Shown here in pieces: positions 54,201 to 61,977 of a stretch of 64,000 nt of DNA. Source of the stretch: Arcobacteraceae bacterium (GTDB lineage Bacteria; Campylobacterota; Campylobacteria; Campylobacterales; Arcobacteraceae); assembly GCA_028687375.1 (NCBI GenBank), contig JAQUAG010000001.1, positions 1 to 64,000 on the forward strand. The letters are read 5' to 3'. The notes below the pieces were generated by a model. That model was given only the letters and a program-made list of their open reading frames with translations. It did no database searches and had not been told where the DNA came from. Each line of letters opens with the position of its first letter. Position 1 is the stretch's first letter. Position numbers and translations under genes: made by a program.

Positions 54201-55513
54201 TTGATTGCATCTATAAATATTATCAGTCGTTTATTCTGTGACTCTGCTTTTGCATTTAAAGCACCTAGAAACTCAGCTTCATTACAATTTAGTCTTAGTA
54301 AGTCATTTAAGATTTGACTCCAAGGATGTATTTCATTTTTAAATTGTTGCCCCAATAAAAAAATAGAATTTGAATTTTCTTTAATTCTTTCATTCACAAT
54401 ATCAGCAAGAAGATGAGATTTCCCAATTCCTGCTTCTCCATCTAAAATCATAAATGGATTATTTACAAACATTAATGTCCTTGAATTAATAATCCCTTTA
54501 AATTGATATAAGTTAGATAGATAGTCTCTCAAATTTTTTACATTACTATCATATTTTGTAGATGTTCTATAACCTTCAGGAGAAGTTTTTATTTTTTGTT
54601 CTTCAATCTCTTTTCTATTTATTTCATCCAAAGTGTCACTTAATTCATAGGATATATTACCTATTTCTTCTAAAAGTTTCTCAATTTGCTTAAATTCAAT
54701 ATATGCTACTCCATCAAATATTATGTGTTCATATAATACTTCCAAAGCATTTATTTTATCAGTTAATTGAATCACTGAAGATTCAATATGTTCATTTTTT
54801 TCATATAAGTGGTCTAAAAAATTTCTATATGAAACCATAAATTCATGATAAAAATTATCTACTTTATTTTTAAATCTTTCATTACGACTTAACGCATCAA
54901 AATTTTCTACTATGTCAAGTTCTACATTGATTTCAGGAGTATATCTTTTATCTAAATCAGCTATTGCAAGCTTATTTTGGTTGTCAAACCAATCATTTGA
55001 TAAATCAATATCACCGAAGAAAAAACTTTTTAATCCTGCATTCTTTTCTTCACTTAATCGCGTAATAAAATCTGAACTTCCCCAGTAAATAAACTCAATT
55101 TCTTTACCATAAGTATCTTTTGCAAATTTTTTCCATTTTTTAACTTTATCATCCCATTTTTCCATAAAGGATGAACGGTTAGGTATTCTAGGGTCAGCTC
55201 TATCTTGAGGGATAGCCACATAATAAGTGACCATATTAGGATGTTTTTGTAAGGCTGTTTCAAATGAATGTTCAATTTGATTCCATTGAGTGTCTTGAGG
55301 AGTAGATAAAAACCATTTAGCTTGAAATCCTATCTCATAACCGTTATTTAAGACAACATAACATTCAACTCCACCATCGGGATTGCCAACTTTTTTGAAC
55401 TTTTTTTTGTTTTGAATATCTTCTTTTTTTGCTAATTGACATAGCAACTCTTCAAACGCATCATTTTGAGAGCTATTCAAACTTATGATATTTGTCCAAT
55501 GAAAATTACTCAT
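51209..55513 (-). CDS. Avs-like STAND NTPase with N-terminal Mrr-like nuclease (antiphage defence)
   Basis: This 1434-residue cytoplasmic protein has an N-terminal PD-(D/E)XK nuclease of Mrr type (about 1-170; NPDGGVE with Asp46/Glu50, then FQAKW with Lys66), a helical linker, and a STAND-type P-loop NTPase: Walker A DGEAGIGKS (residues 358-366), Walker B LIIFIDAINEG (430-440), and SIRSSYFD (468-475) after it. A long helical and beta C-terminal part (~500-1434) would be the sensor. This is the layout of Avs proteins, which detect phage portal or terminase and then cut DNA; the Mrr-type nuclease is most like Avs4. It is a single gene with its own TATAAT (55538-55543, minus strand) and GGAGA ribosome site. 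Family by motif only. Confidence 0.75.
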   Translation of the reverse strand: MSNFHWTNIISLNSSQNDAFEELLCQLAKKEDIQNKKKFKKVGNPDGGVECYVVLNNGYEIGFQAKWFLSTPQDTQWNQIEHSFETALQKHPNMVTYYVAIPQDRADPRIPNRSSFMEKWDDKVKKWKKFAKDTYGKEIEFIYWGSSDFITRLSEEKNAGLKSFFFGDIDLSNDWFDNQNKLAIADLDKRYTPEINVELDIVENFDALSRNERFKNKVDNFYHEFMVSYRNFLDHLYEKNEHIESSVIQLTDKINALEVLYEHIIFDGVAYIEFKQIEKLLEEIGNISYELSDTLDEINRKEIEEQKIKTSPEGYRTSTKYDSNVKNLRDYLSNLYQFKGIINSRTLMFVNNPFMILDGEAGIGKSHLLADIVNERIKENSNSIFLLGQQFKNEIHPWSQILNDLLRLNCNEAEFLGALNAKAESQNKRLIIFIDAINEGKGRDFWNEFLISFIESIKQYEWLGLVLSIRSSYFDLIVPRKIFEKGLAIPITHFGFEGVEYNASKLFFENYNILQPSIPLLHPEFSNPLLLKLFCEGLNKKGLTHVPDGYEGITNIIRFFIEGVEEKLLKKYENIKSLKLVEKVIDTLVSEMINNQIIAYDTAFEIVESISLKYRIASGLLEDLISEGLLTKNIFYENNELFEKIYFAYERFEDNLKVKYLFDNYLDKENPKESFEKKSLSTYFEGNNIFFNRGVIDAMCIQLPERASFELIDVVEQNEEIIDSFLNSLVWRKVDSITPNVIDRIMKNIDNEHFQEDIYKILFSTASNPQHPLNANLLFDYLSKFTMKDRDVFLIPLLNSIYMNYETNPIKRLIDWAWSDEDKSYISTDSILLTSIALSWLLISSNRQLRDYATKALISLLQNRVTVVLSLLKKFENITEPYIYERLFAVSLGVVIRLENYDHLKELGEYIYNTIFNKDEVYPHILLRDYAKNTIDYISYIGVTLDLDFNKIMPPYNSEFPQISELPKKEDIDKYQDRGKDYHQSRIISSMMTEYGYGQGGYGDFGRYVFESKLYDFECKKDAQLISNYATKKIFEEYGYSGEFFNDAEKAISSMKRGYDRHNHSTERIGKKYQWIAFFDTLARVTDNFKMYDASSWGDQKEEIQYQGPFEPCVRDIDPTILIKETKIDKKSNKTFWWTSKVNIDWGMDNTTWVNHVADLPNPQNILNVIDENSEEWIALNSFPDWDEPIKKGYDKYKVIHKGLWYQFRSYLVPKKELNDFKLWADKQWFWNDWMPSEKGHSQMFNREHYWSEAYKFFQNPYYGGHEDWTEIEPGYGTYAKKYAHKVALTTDQYYWEDEYDYSKEGSFSILKPSKILFDGLNMRYSKKDGEFIDKSNNLTCFEASVDNETHQCLLVKKENLLKFLNDNDLTIVWTIIGEKQIHMPLYGRHDEFFGLMQINGYAYLDNDKVENGKIQIKNMNSNHKESLIDCKIE

Positions 55514-55553
55514 AACTTATCTCCTGCATTCAGCTTGATTATAAAGTCTAATC

Positions 55554-55901
55554 TCATCCAAGTAACACCCTTTCCCTCTTACTCAATTTCCCATAAACCA
55601 ACTCATAAGAGTGGTCGATAAGCTCTTTTAAAAGTTCATCATCCACATCACCACCTAGACTTACTGTGTTCCAGTGTTTTTTATTCATATGGTAGCCAGC
55701 TTTGATTGACTGATACAAAGAGCGAAGCTCAAAGGCATAGATTGGGTCGCATTTGAGGTTTATGCTCAGATTTTCTTCATCTACCATCAGTGCAAACATC
55801 TTATCTGCTATGCGATATACTCGAACCTCTTCATCAAATGGATAGTCAAAAGTTGCACCTTGTTTTGAAAGCAAGTAGTTATCTAACTCTTTAAAATTCA
55901 T
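55554..55901 (-). CDS. MmcQ/YjbR-family protein
   Basis: This 115-residue protein begins MNFKELDNYLLSKQGATFDYPF and contains AGYHMNKKHWNTVSLGG, the conserved core of the YjbR/MmcQ family (PF04237). Members have a CyaY-like double-wing fold and are often called DNA-binding, but no precise function is known. It is followed by the Avs-like gene 40 bases downstream on the same strand; a promoter in between suggests separate expression. An ATG with AAGGAATAAG upstream supports the start. Confidence 0.88.
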   Translation of the reverse strand: MNFKELDNYLLSKQGATFDYPFDEEVRVYRIADKMFALMVDEENLSINLKCDPIYAFELRSLYQSIKAGYHMNKKHWNTVSLGGDVDDELLKELIDHSYELVYGKLSKRERVLLG

Positions 55902-56011
55902 CTTATTCCTTTAGTTCAATGTCTAAAAATTAGTCAGTTTGGTAAGAAAATCGGTATTTCCGACTTTCTTCATACTCGTATTATTTTCTAGTTTGCTTTT
56001 ATAGTAATTTT

Positions 56012-56581
56012 TTAGTGAACCCTTACACTATCCACCAAAAATTCCATCCCAACTCTTCCGATATTTTCTAGGTGGATATGATTTTTGTCATCTACAGAAT
56101 CATCATCGATATAAATCTTTTTTATCTCTAAAATCAGCGGTTCGTATCTATTCCCTAAATCTATAGTTTTTACAAATTCACAAAACAAAGCACATTTTGC
56201 ATTTGCAACCATTGGTGGGAAACCAGCTAGGATATGTTTTGTTTCTATGTTAAATTTTTCACATTCACTTATTTCGTGTGGTAACTCTTCACTTGAGTTT
56301 ATTAAGTCACCAAGCAAATCTTTATGGGCTAGATTTATGGTGCAAACTTTGTGTTTTAGGATATTTGCAAAGGTATCTTTTTGTGTTCCATCTTCTTTAT
56401 GAGCGATAGAAACTATAAGAAGCGGAGGTTCAGAACTAAGTGGTGTAAAGTAGCTAAATGGTGCTAGATTTATTATCTCCTCATCTTGTGTTGTTATCCA
56501 TGCGATTGGTCGAGGGAAGATTGTGTTACTCAAGGTAGAGTATTTTTTCCCTTCACTTAAATTTTCAAAATCCAAAATCAT
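56012..56581 (-). CDS. Flavin reductase-like FMN-binding protein
   Basis: This 189-residue protein has the flavin-reductase split barrel (PF01613): PRPIAWITTQDEEIINLAPF near residue 24, FTPLSSEPPLLIVSIA, and KDTFANILKHKVCTINLA. Members bind FMN and supply reduced flavin or act as flavoredoxin. Its partner oxygenase is not evident. It lies 25 bases downstream of the Kef-type antiporter gene on the same strand and could be co-transcribed. Kef-like systems often pair with small flavoproteins, but that link is inference. Confidence 0.87.
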   Translation of the reverse strand: MILDFENLSEGKKYSTLSNTIFPRPIAWITTQDEEIINLAPFSYFTPLSSEPPLLIVSIAHKEDGTQKDTFANILKHKVCTINLAHKDLLGDLINSSEELPHEISECEKFNIETKHILAGFPPMVANAKCALFCEFVKTIDLGNRYEPLILEIKKIYIDDDSVDDKNHIHLENIGRVGMEFLVDSVRVH

Positions 56582-56606
56582 TTTAGTCTCCTTTTTTATA
56601 GTTTCC

Positions 56607-58205
56607 TTATCTTGCTTTTTCTACCAATAATTCAGCAGTACAATCATAAATATCAACAAAATTTTCACTATCAATTGTTTCAGGAAGAGCACTTATTTTT
56701 GTCACTTTTGCCAAAATTTTCACTTGTGAATTTAGTTCTTTAATCGTATGAGATAAAAGTTCTATACTCTCAATATCATGTAAAGCAATAATCACAGCTT
56801 TTGCTTTAGCGATACCAGCTTCTTGTAAAATATGTTTTTGCACAGGGTTTCCAAATAACACTTTTTCCCCATGGGAAAGTGCATTTTCAAAAAATTCATA
56901 ATTGTCAATAATAGTAATATGCTCGATGTTTTGTTTTTTAAGATTAAGAAGAATTTGTTTTCCAAAACTACCATAACCACACACGATGATATGATTTTGA
57001 AGCGAGTGTTTATCTACATTGAGCACTTCACTTTTTATATCTGTTCGCTTTAAAAGTTTATTGCTGATATGCTCAATATTTTTTAAAAGGAAAGGGGTGA
57101 TAACCATCGAGATGATAACGGCAAGTGTAAGTAATTGTCCAGTTGAAGCATCCAAAAGTTTAGTTTGTGTCGCTTGTGTGAATACAACAAATGAAAACTC
57201 CCCAACTTGTGAAATCACTAAAGAGGTTTCAAGTGCCACTCTTTTCCCCACAAAGAAGTACATAAAACCAAAAATAATCAAAGCTTTAAAAGTCATAATA
57301 ATAAAACTCAATCCAAAAACTGCTCCAAGATGTGTGATGAAAAATTGAATATCGATTTGCATCCCAACAGTTACAAAAAAGAGGGCTAAAAAGAGGTCTC
57401 GAAATGGGATAAGGTCAGCTTCAACTTGATGTTTATAGTGAGTTTCAGCGATAAGCATACCACCAATAAAAGCTCCCATAGAATAGGTAAAACCTAAATA
57501 ATGTGCCACATAACTTGCACCTATTGCGATAATCAAAACAATCATTATAAAAAGCTCGTGAGTATCCGCTTTGTTTACAAGTTTTAAGATATGGTCTAGA
57601 AAATATTTACCAAATATCAACATCACAATAAGTAAAATAATTGCAGAAAATACTATATCCACAAGTAAAGTGCTGATATTACTTTGACTATTTGATAAAA
57701 TCGTCATAACAAGTAAAATAGGGATAACCGCTAAATCTTGGAAAATAAGCATCCCTAAAGAGTTTTGCCCATATTGTTTAGTGATGTTATTTGTGTCGTT
57801 GAGGATTTTTAGAACAATTGCTGTTGAGGAAAGTGATAATGCCCCACCAATTACAATCGAAGCTTTGATATCTAAGCCAATTAAAAAATGAGACACAAGG
57901 GTAAAGAAAAGCATAGATAACCCAACTTGAAGTCCACCATAAGCAAAGACTTGTTTTCTCATCTGCATAAGATTTTCAAGCTTCATCTCAAGCCCAATAG
58001 TAAACATCAAAAATACTATCCCAAACTCTGCAATTTGTTCCAAAGTATGGGAATTTTGTCCATCGTTTCCTATAATATTTACTAAAATAATACCAGATAA
58101 TATATACCCAACAATAGGCGGAACATCAAACCTTTTTAAAATAATCCCTAAAATAACTGCAACTACACCAGTAGATAGCATCAGTAATATCACTTGATCC
58201 ATCAA
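56607..58205 (-). CDS. CPA2/Kef-type cation:proton antiporter with TrkA-N domain
   Basis: This 532-residue inner-membrane protein has about twelve transmembrane helices of the Na+/H+ exchanger (PF00999) fold, with GGALSLSSTAIVLKIL near 125 and a gly-rich YVAHYLGFTYSMGAFIGG block, then a TrkA-N Rossmann domain (~405-525) with CGYGSFGKQ. This is the architecture of K+/H+ or Na+/H+ antiporters such as KefB/KefC, though the ligand (glutathione or NAD) is not evident. It is the first gene of a probable operon with the flavin reductase downstream. Confidence 0.9.
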   Translation of the reverse strand: MMDQVILLMLSTGVVAVILGIILKRFDVPPIVGYILSGIILVNIIGNDGQNSHTLEQIAEFGIVFLMFTIGLEMKLENLMQMRKQVFAYGGLQVGLSMLFFTLVSHFLIGLDIKASIVIGGALSLSSTAIVLKILNDTNNITKQYGQNSLGMLIFQDLAVIPILLVMTILSNSQSNISTLLVDIVFSAIILLIVMLIFGKYFLDHILKLVNKADTHELFIMIVLIIAIGASYVAHYLGFTYSMGAFIGGMLIAETHYKHQVEADLIPFRDLFLALFFVTVGMQIDIQFFITHLGAVFGLSFIIMTFKALIIFGFMYFFVGKRVALETSLVISQVGEFSFVVFTQATQTKLLDASTGQLLTLAVIISMVITPFLLKNIEHISNKLLKRTDIKSEVLNVDKHSLQNHIIVCGYGSFGKQILLNLKKQNIEHITIIDNYEFFENALSHGEKVLFGNPVQKHILQEAGIAKAKAVIIALHDIESIELLSHTIKELNSQVKILAKVTKISALPETIDSENFVDIYDCTAELLVEKAR

Positions 58206-58272
58206 AAACCTTTATCCTTTAAATAATAATTTATATGTTAGCATAGATGAGATTTAAGGTTTATTGAGAAAG

Positions 58273-58548
58273 CTAGTATATAACAACATCTGAGGAATAT
58301 ATCGAATCGAAGAATTCTCCAATAGGAACATCAAGTGCTTTTGATATTTTATAAAGATGTTCAAGGTTAAAATGCTTATCGTATTTTGTATTCTCACAAT
58401 TTGAGTAAAAAGCAACTGACTTGATACCAATCTCAAGGGCTAAGTCAAGCTGGGTAATGCCTCTTTCCTCCCTTAATTTTCTTATTTTCTTTCCAATCTC
58501 TGTATAAAAAGCATTTATTTCTTGTTTATTTGTATTGCTAAAGTCCAT
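58273..58548 (-). CDS. XRE-family regulator
   Basis: This 91-residue protein has a Cro/C1-type HTH (about 15-72) with ITQLDLALEIGIKSVAFYSN and AFYSNCENTK, a complete small repressor without effector domain. It is divergent from an unusual histidine kinase gene. Its start is overlapped by half of a TTTATCC-type operator (58555-58566), and a perfect palindrome lies near the kinase promoter (58611-58628), so it probably represses itself and the kinase. Confidence 0.87.
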   Translation of the reverse strand: MDFSNTNKQEINAFYTEIGKKIRKLREERGITQLDLALEIGIKSVAFYSNCENTKYDKHFNLEHLYKISKALDVPIGEFFDSIYSSDVVIY

Positions 58549-58554
58549 CTTTTA

Positions 58555-58566
58555 TTTATCCTATAG
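58555..58566. promoter_or_regulatory. Degenerate operator half-site near the XRE start
   Basis: TTTATCCTATAG lies just upstream of the XRE ATG and covers its GGA ribosome site on the minus strand. It repeats the left arm and centre of the perfect palindrome at 58611. Binding here would block the regulator's own translation initiation region or promoter. Confidence 0.5.
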
Positions 58567-58610
58567 AATTAATTACTAATTAAACTTTAGTGTTATAAAA
58601 TCTTTTAATC

Positions 58611-58628
58611 TTTATCCTATGGGATAAA
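58611..58628. promoter_or_regulatory. Perfect 18-bp palindrome, probable XRE operator
   Basis: TTTATCC (58611-58617), four central bases, then GGATAAA (58622-58628) form a perfect dyad 26 bases before the kinase ATG. Together with the half-site at 58555 it brackets the short divergent gap. This is the expected form and place of a Cro-like operator. Confidence 0.65.
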
Positions 58629-58654
58629 TGAAAAAAGAATTATAAGGATGTATT

Positions 58655-59383
58655 ATGTCCAATGAACAAGATGCAATTTTTCGAACATTAACAAAAAAAG
58701 CAACATTGGGCGATATGATATCTATGATTGCACACCAGTGGAAACAACCTTTATCTGTTATTTCAGTTTTAAATACAGGCATGGACTTACAATTAGAACT
58801 AGATAACTTTGACAAACAAAAGTTTCTATCTTATAACAGACAAATAAAAGAACAAATCGATTATATGAGTGAAACCATAAATGATTTTAGAAATTTTTTA
58901 CAAGAAGATAGTAAAAAAAATATTCTTGATATAAAAGTTTGTATACAAAAAGCTTTAAAATTTACCGCCATTGCTTTGACAAAAAATGACATCTTATTTG
59001 AAGTTAACTTTTATACTGACAAATGTAAATTTCTTGGCTTTAATAATGATGTTACCCAAATACTTATTGTTTTTATCTCAAATGCGAAAGATAAATTATC
59101 TTTACTTGCTCTTGAAACTAAAAAGATTACGATTGATGTAAATGAAGAAAATGAAAATTTATTGATAAGTGTTAAAGATAATGGTGGAATTATTGACGAA
59201 AGTATTATAAATGATATTTTTATTGAACATTTTACAACTAAAAAAGAACCCAATGGAAATGGCATAGGACTTTATATAGCGAATAAAATTGCAAAAGAAC
59301 ACTTACATGGAAAAATTTGGGTTGAAAATAATAAAGAAGAAAATAGTGTTACATTTACTTTAAGTATCCCTTTAAAAAAGTAA
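58655..59383 (+). CDS. Cytoplasmic histidine kinase without sensor domain
   Basis: This 242-residue soluble kinase begins almost at the dimerisation helix: His27 in MISMIAHQWKQPL, then an N-box (VFISNAKDKL) and G-box (PNGNGIGLYIANKI). It lacks Cache, PAS or membrane parts, which usually precede this kinase type in Campylobacterota. ATAAGG lies just before the ATG. No response regulator is adjacent; MutY is convergent. It may be the shortened end of a larger kinase kept under control of the XRE regulator, or it may use other sensors. Confidence 0.85.
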   Translation: MSNEQDAIFRTLTKKATLGDMISMIAHQWKQPLSVISVLNTGMDLQLELDNFDKQKFLSYNRQIKEQIDYMSETINDFRNFLQEDSKKNILDIKVCIQKALKFTAIALTKNDILFEVNFYTDKCKFLGFNNDVTQILIVFISNAKDKLSLLALETKKITIDVNEENENLLISVKDNGGIIDESIINDIFIEHFTTKKEPNGNGIGLYIANKIAKEHLHGKIWVENNKEENSVTFTLSIPLKK

Positions 59384-59386
59384 CTT

Positions 59387-60316
59387 TTAGTTGAAAAACT
59401 TTTTTGCTTTCTTTGTTAAAGAGGATACAGGAGAAGTATCTAATTTATCTAAATGAGTCCAGACGATATCCCCATCAAAGCTATCTAGTTTATAGAGATT
59501 TACAGTTAGTCGATATTTTGTATAAGAGTGTTTGAAACTTCCTAAGAAATTTTCATCTATTGGGTCAACTATAGGAAGTTCTAGCATCTTCTTATACATT
59601 TTTCCAGTTGATGGAGTGAGTGCTATTTGATTATTTTGTATTAAAACTCCATAAAAAAGTTCTAAATTTTCATACTCTTTTTTCTTTGTTTTGGTGTAGA
59701 TTTCTGGTTCATCTTTCCCAAGACAAACTTCTTGTAGTGGGCAAATATCACACTTTGGATTTTTTGGGAGACAAATAAGTGAGCCTAAATCCATCAAAGC
59801 TAGATTATGATCCCTTGAATCTTTGTGATTTAAAAACTCATCGGCTTTTTTCCAAATCAAATCATTTGTAGATGTTTCCAAAGCAAAATATCTTTTCATA
59901 ACTCGTGCAATATTGGTATCCACTACAGGGATATTTTGGTGGTACCCAAAACTACAAATCGCACTTGCAGTATATTGACCGATTCCTGGGAGTTTTTCTA
60001 AAGCTTTTGGACAATCTGGTAAACCATCTTTTGATAAAATAGCAGTTTTGTGTAAATTTCTAGCACGACTATAATATCCAAGCCCACTCCAAGAGGCAAG
60101 TACCTCATCAAGTGGTGCATCTGCTAAAGCTTTTAATGTTGGGAATTTCTCTAGAAATTGAGGATAATACTCATCTCTTACACGATTAACTTGTGTTTGT
60201 TGGAGCATTATTTCACTTAGATAAATATGGTAAATATCATTTGTATTTCTCCAAGGAAGCTCGTGTCTACCAAATATTTCGTACCATTTTAGAAGAGTGT
60301 TTTGCATTTTTTTCAA
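59387..60316 (-). CDS. mutY: A/G-specific adenine glycosylase
   Basis: This enzyme removes adenine mispaired with 8-oxoguanine in base-excision repair. The 309-residue protein has the HhH-GPD motif (LPGIGQYTASAICSF) with catalytic Asp near 139 (PVVDTNIARVMKR), and the 4Fe-4S site C-X6-C-X2-C-X5-C near 192-208 (CLPKNPKCDICPLQEVC). The C-terminal MutT-like domain (~220-305) is short but present. It is convergent with the histidine kinase (three-base gap) and divergent from thiD. Confidence 0.94.
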   Translation of the reverse strand: MKKMQNTLLKWYEIFGRHELPWRNTNDIYHIYLSEIMLQQTQVNRVRDEYYPQFLEKFPTLKALADAPLDEVLASWSGLGYYSRARNLHKTAILSKDGLPDCPKALEKLPGIGQYTASAICSFGYHQNIPVVDTNIARVMKRYFALETSTNDLIWKKADEFLNHKDSRDHNLALMDLGSLICLPKNPKCDICPLQEVCLGKDEPEIYTKTKKKEYENLELFYGVLIQNNQIALTPSTGKMYKKMLELPIVDPIDENFLGSFKHSYTKYRLTVNLYKLDSFDGDIVWTHLDKLDTSPVSSLTKKAKKFFN

Positions 60317-60462
60317 GTTTATTTCTCAAATTACTTTTTTATAAATTTTAAGGGGATTATACAAAATTTATAAACAAAACTTTCAAAATAAAAACCAATC
60401 GACAAAAATCGACTACAAAAATAATTTTCACATACTACAATAAAAGAAAAATTGGAGAGAAG

Positions 60463-61257
60463 ATGAAAGTAGTTTTAACAATAGCTGGAAGCGATAGTAG
60501 CGGTGGTGCTGGGGTACAAGCTGACCTTAAAACATTTGAAGCTTTTGGGGTCTTTGGAACTTCAGTTTTAACAGTCTTAACTGCCCAAAATACAAAAGGG
60601 GTAACTGCAATAAGTGAGCTAAACCCTAGTTTTATCAAAGCTCAATTAAACGCTGTTTTTGATGACTTTGAAGTAAGTGCAATTAAAATTGGGATGCTTT
60701 TTTCAAATGAGATAATCGATGTCGTAAGGGAGTTTATCAAAGATTTAAAGATTCCAATTGTTTTTGACCCTGTATTTATCTCAAAAGCTGGTAGTAAACT
60801 TTTAAGTGATGATGCAGTTACTAATATGAAATCACTCATCCCTTATGTGACACTTATCACACCAAATCAGTTTGAAGCTTTTGAGCTTTTTGGATATAAA
60901 TTTGCCTCTACAGATAGTTTAGAAAAGATTATAAAACTTCCAAGTGCTGTAGTTATCAAAAATCATATTCATGAGATAAATCTCCATAAAAGAAGTGTTG
61001 ATACCCTTTATATAGGAAGAGATAAATTTATCTTCGATACACCCTATTTGGAAACTTCAAATACTCACGGTACTGGTTGTAGTTTTTCAAGTGCAATAGC
61101 TTCTAACTTAGCATTAGGGAAAACTTTACAAGAATCTATCTCTATATCTAAAAAGTTTATCTATTTAGCTATCAAAAATGCACCAGATTTGGGTGGAGGA
61201 AAAGGTCCAATTGCACATAAAATAGGAGGTGAAATATGCCATATAGAGAAAATTTAA
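60463..61257 (+). CDS. thiD: Hydroxymethylpyrimidine/phosphomethylpyrimidine kinase
   Basis: This enzyme phosphorylates hydroxymethylpyrimidine twice in thiamine synthesis. The 264-residue protein has the ribokinase-like opening [19 protein letters not shown] and the C-terminal [15 protein letters not shown] anion-hole motif. GGAGAGAAG before the ATG is a good ribosome site. The gene overlaps thiE by 22 bases. No TPP riboswitch (THI box) is recognisable in the 146-bp gap upstream. Confidence 0.95.
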   Translation: MKVVLTIAGSDSSGGAGVQADLKTFEAFGVFGTSVLTVLTAQNTKGVTAISELNPSFIKAQLNAVFDDFEVSAIKIGMLFSNEIIDVVREFIKDLKIPIVFDPVFISKAGSKLLSDDAVTNMKSLIPYVTLITPNQFEAFELFGYKFASTDSLEKIIKLPSAVVIKNHIHEINLHKRSVDTLYIGRDKFIFDTPYLETSNTHGTGCSFSSAIASNLALGKTLQESISISKKFIYLAIKNAPDLGGGKGPIAHKIGGEICHIEKI

Positions 61258-61871
61258 AAGGTCTTTATGTTATCACTGATGACACTTTAACCCCATCAAA
61301 TACAATTTTTTCACAAGTGGAAGAGGCACTCAAAAGCGGAGCTACAATAGTGCAACTTAGAAACAAAAAAGACAGCGATGATGTGGTTAAATATATGGCT
61401 ATACAACTGCAAACATTGTGCCGAAATCATAATGCTCTTTTTGTCCTCAATGACAGAATAACTCTAGCAGTAGAATATAGCTTCGATGGGCTTCATATAG
61501 GGGAAAGCGACTATGAAATCTTTACCAAAATACGACATAATTTCAAAGGAATCCTTGGAGTTTCTTGCTATGGTGATATAGAAAAAGCGAAATATTTTGA
61601 ATCTTTAGGTGCAAATTATATTGCCTTTGGCTCATTTTTTAGTTCCCCTACAAAACCAAACTCCTCCCTTGTTCCTCTAGAGATTCTTCAAAAAGCAAAA
61701 AAAAAGCTCTCTATTCCTATTTGTGCGATTGGTGGGATAAATAGTGAAAATATAGATGAAGTGATGGAATATCAACCAGATATGGTAGCAGTTATAAGTG
61801 ATATTTGGAAAAGTGTTGATATAACTTCACAAGTCACATTTTTTACAAAAAAATTTATATCGAATATATAA
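61236..61871 (+). CDS. thiE: Thiamine phosphate synthase
   Basis: This enzyme joins HMP-PP and thiazole phosphate to give thiamine monophosphate. The 211-residue protein has the TIM-barrel opening GLYVITDDTL, VQLRNKKDSDD, the phosphate motif YIAFGSFFSSPTKPNSS and CAIGGINSEN. The ATG is inside the end of thiD, preceded by AGGAGG at about 61227, so translation is coupled. The two form a small thiamine operon; other thi genes are not in the window. Confidence 0.94.
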   Translation: MPYRENLKGLYVITDDTLTPSNTIFSQVEEALKSGATIVQLRNKKDSDDVVKYMAIQLQTLCRNHNALFVLNDRITLAVEYSFDGLHIGESDYEIFTKIRHNFKGILGVSCYGDIEKAKYFESLGANYIAFGSFFSSPTKPNSSLVPLEILQKAKKKLSIPICAIGGINSENIDEVMEYQPDMVAVISDIWKSVDITSQVTFFTKKFISNI

Positions 61872-61977
61872 GTAATATGGTTTAGAAAATACCTTAATAA
61901 AAGATTAAAAACGATACACTATTTTTTAAAATATTAAGAATACTTATATCCAATTTTTACTATTGCAAGGAAATATT

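Noticed and set aside
60317-60462. TPP riboswitch before thiD
   Set aside because: No THI-box-like CTGAGA or paired helices were found in this AT-rich gap; only a short ATCGAC tandem repeat is present.
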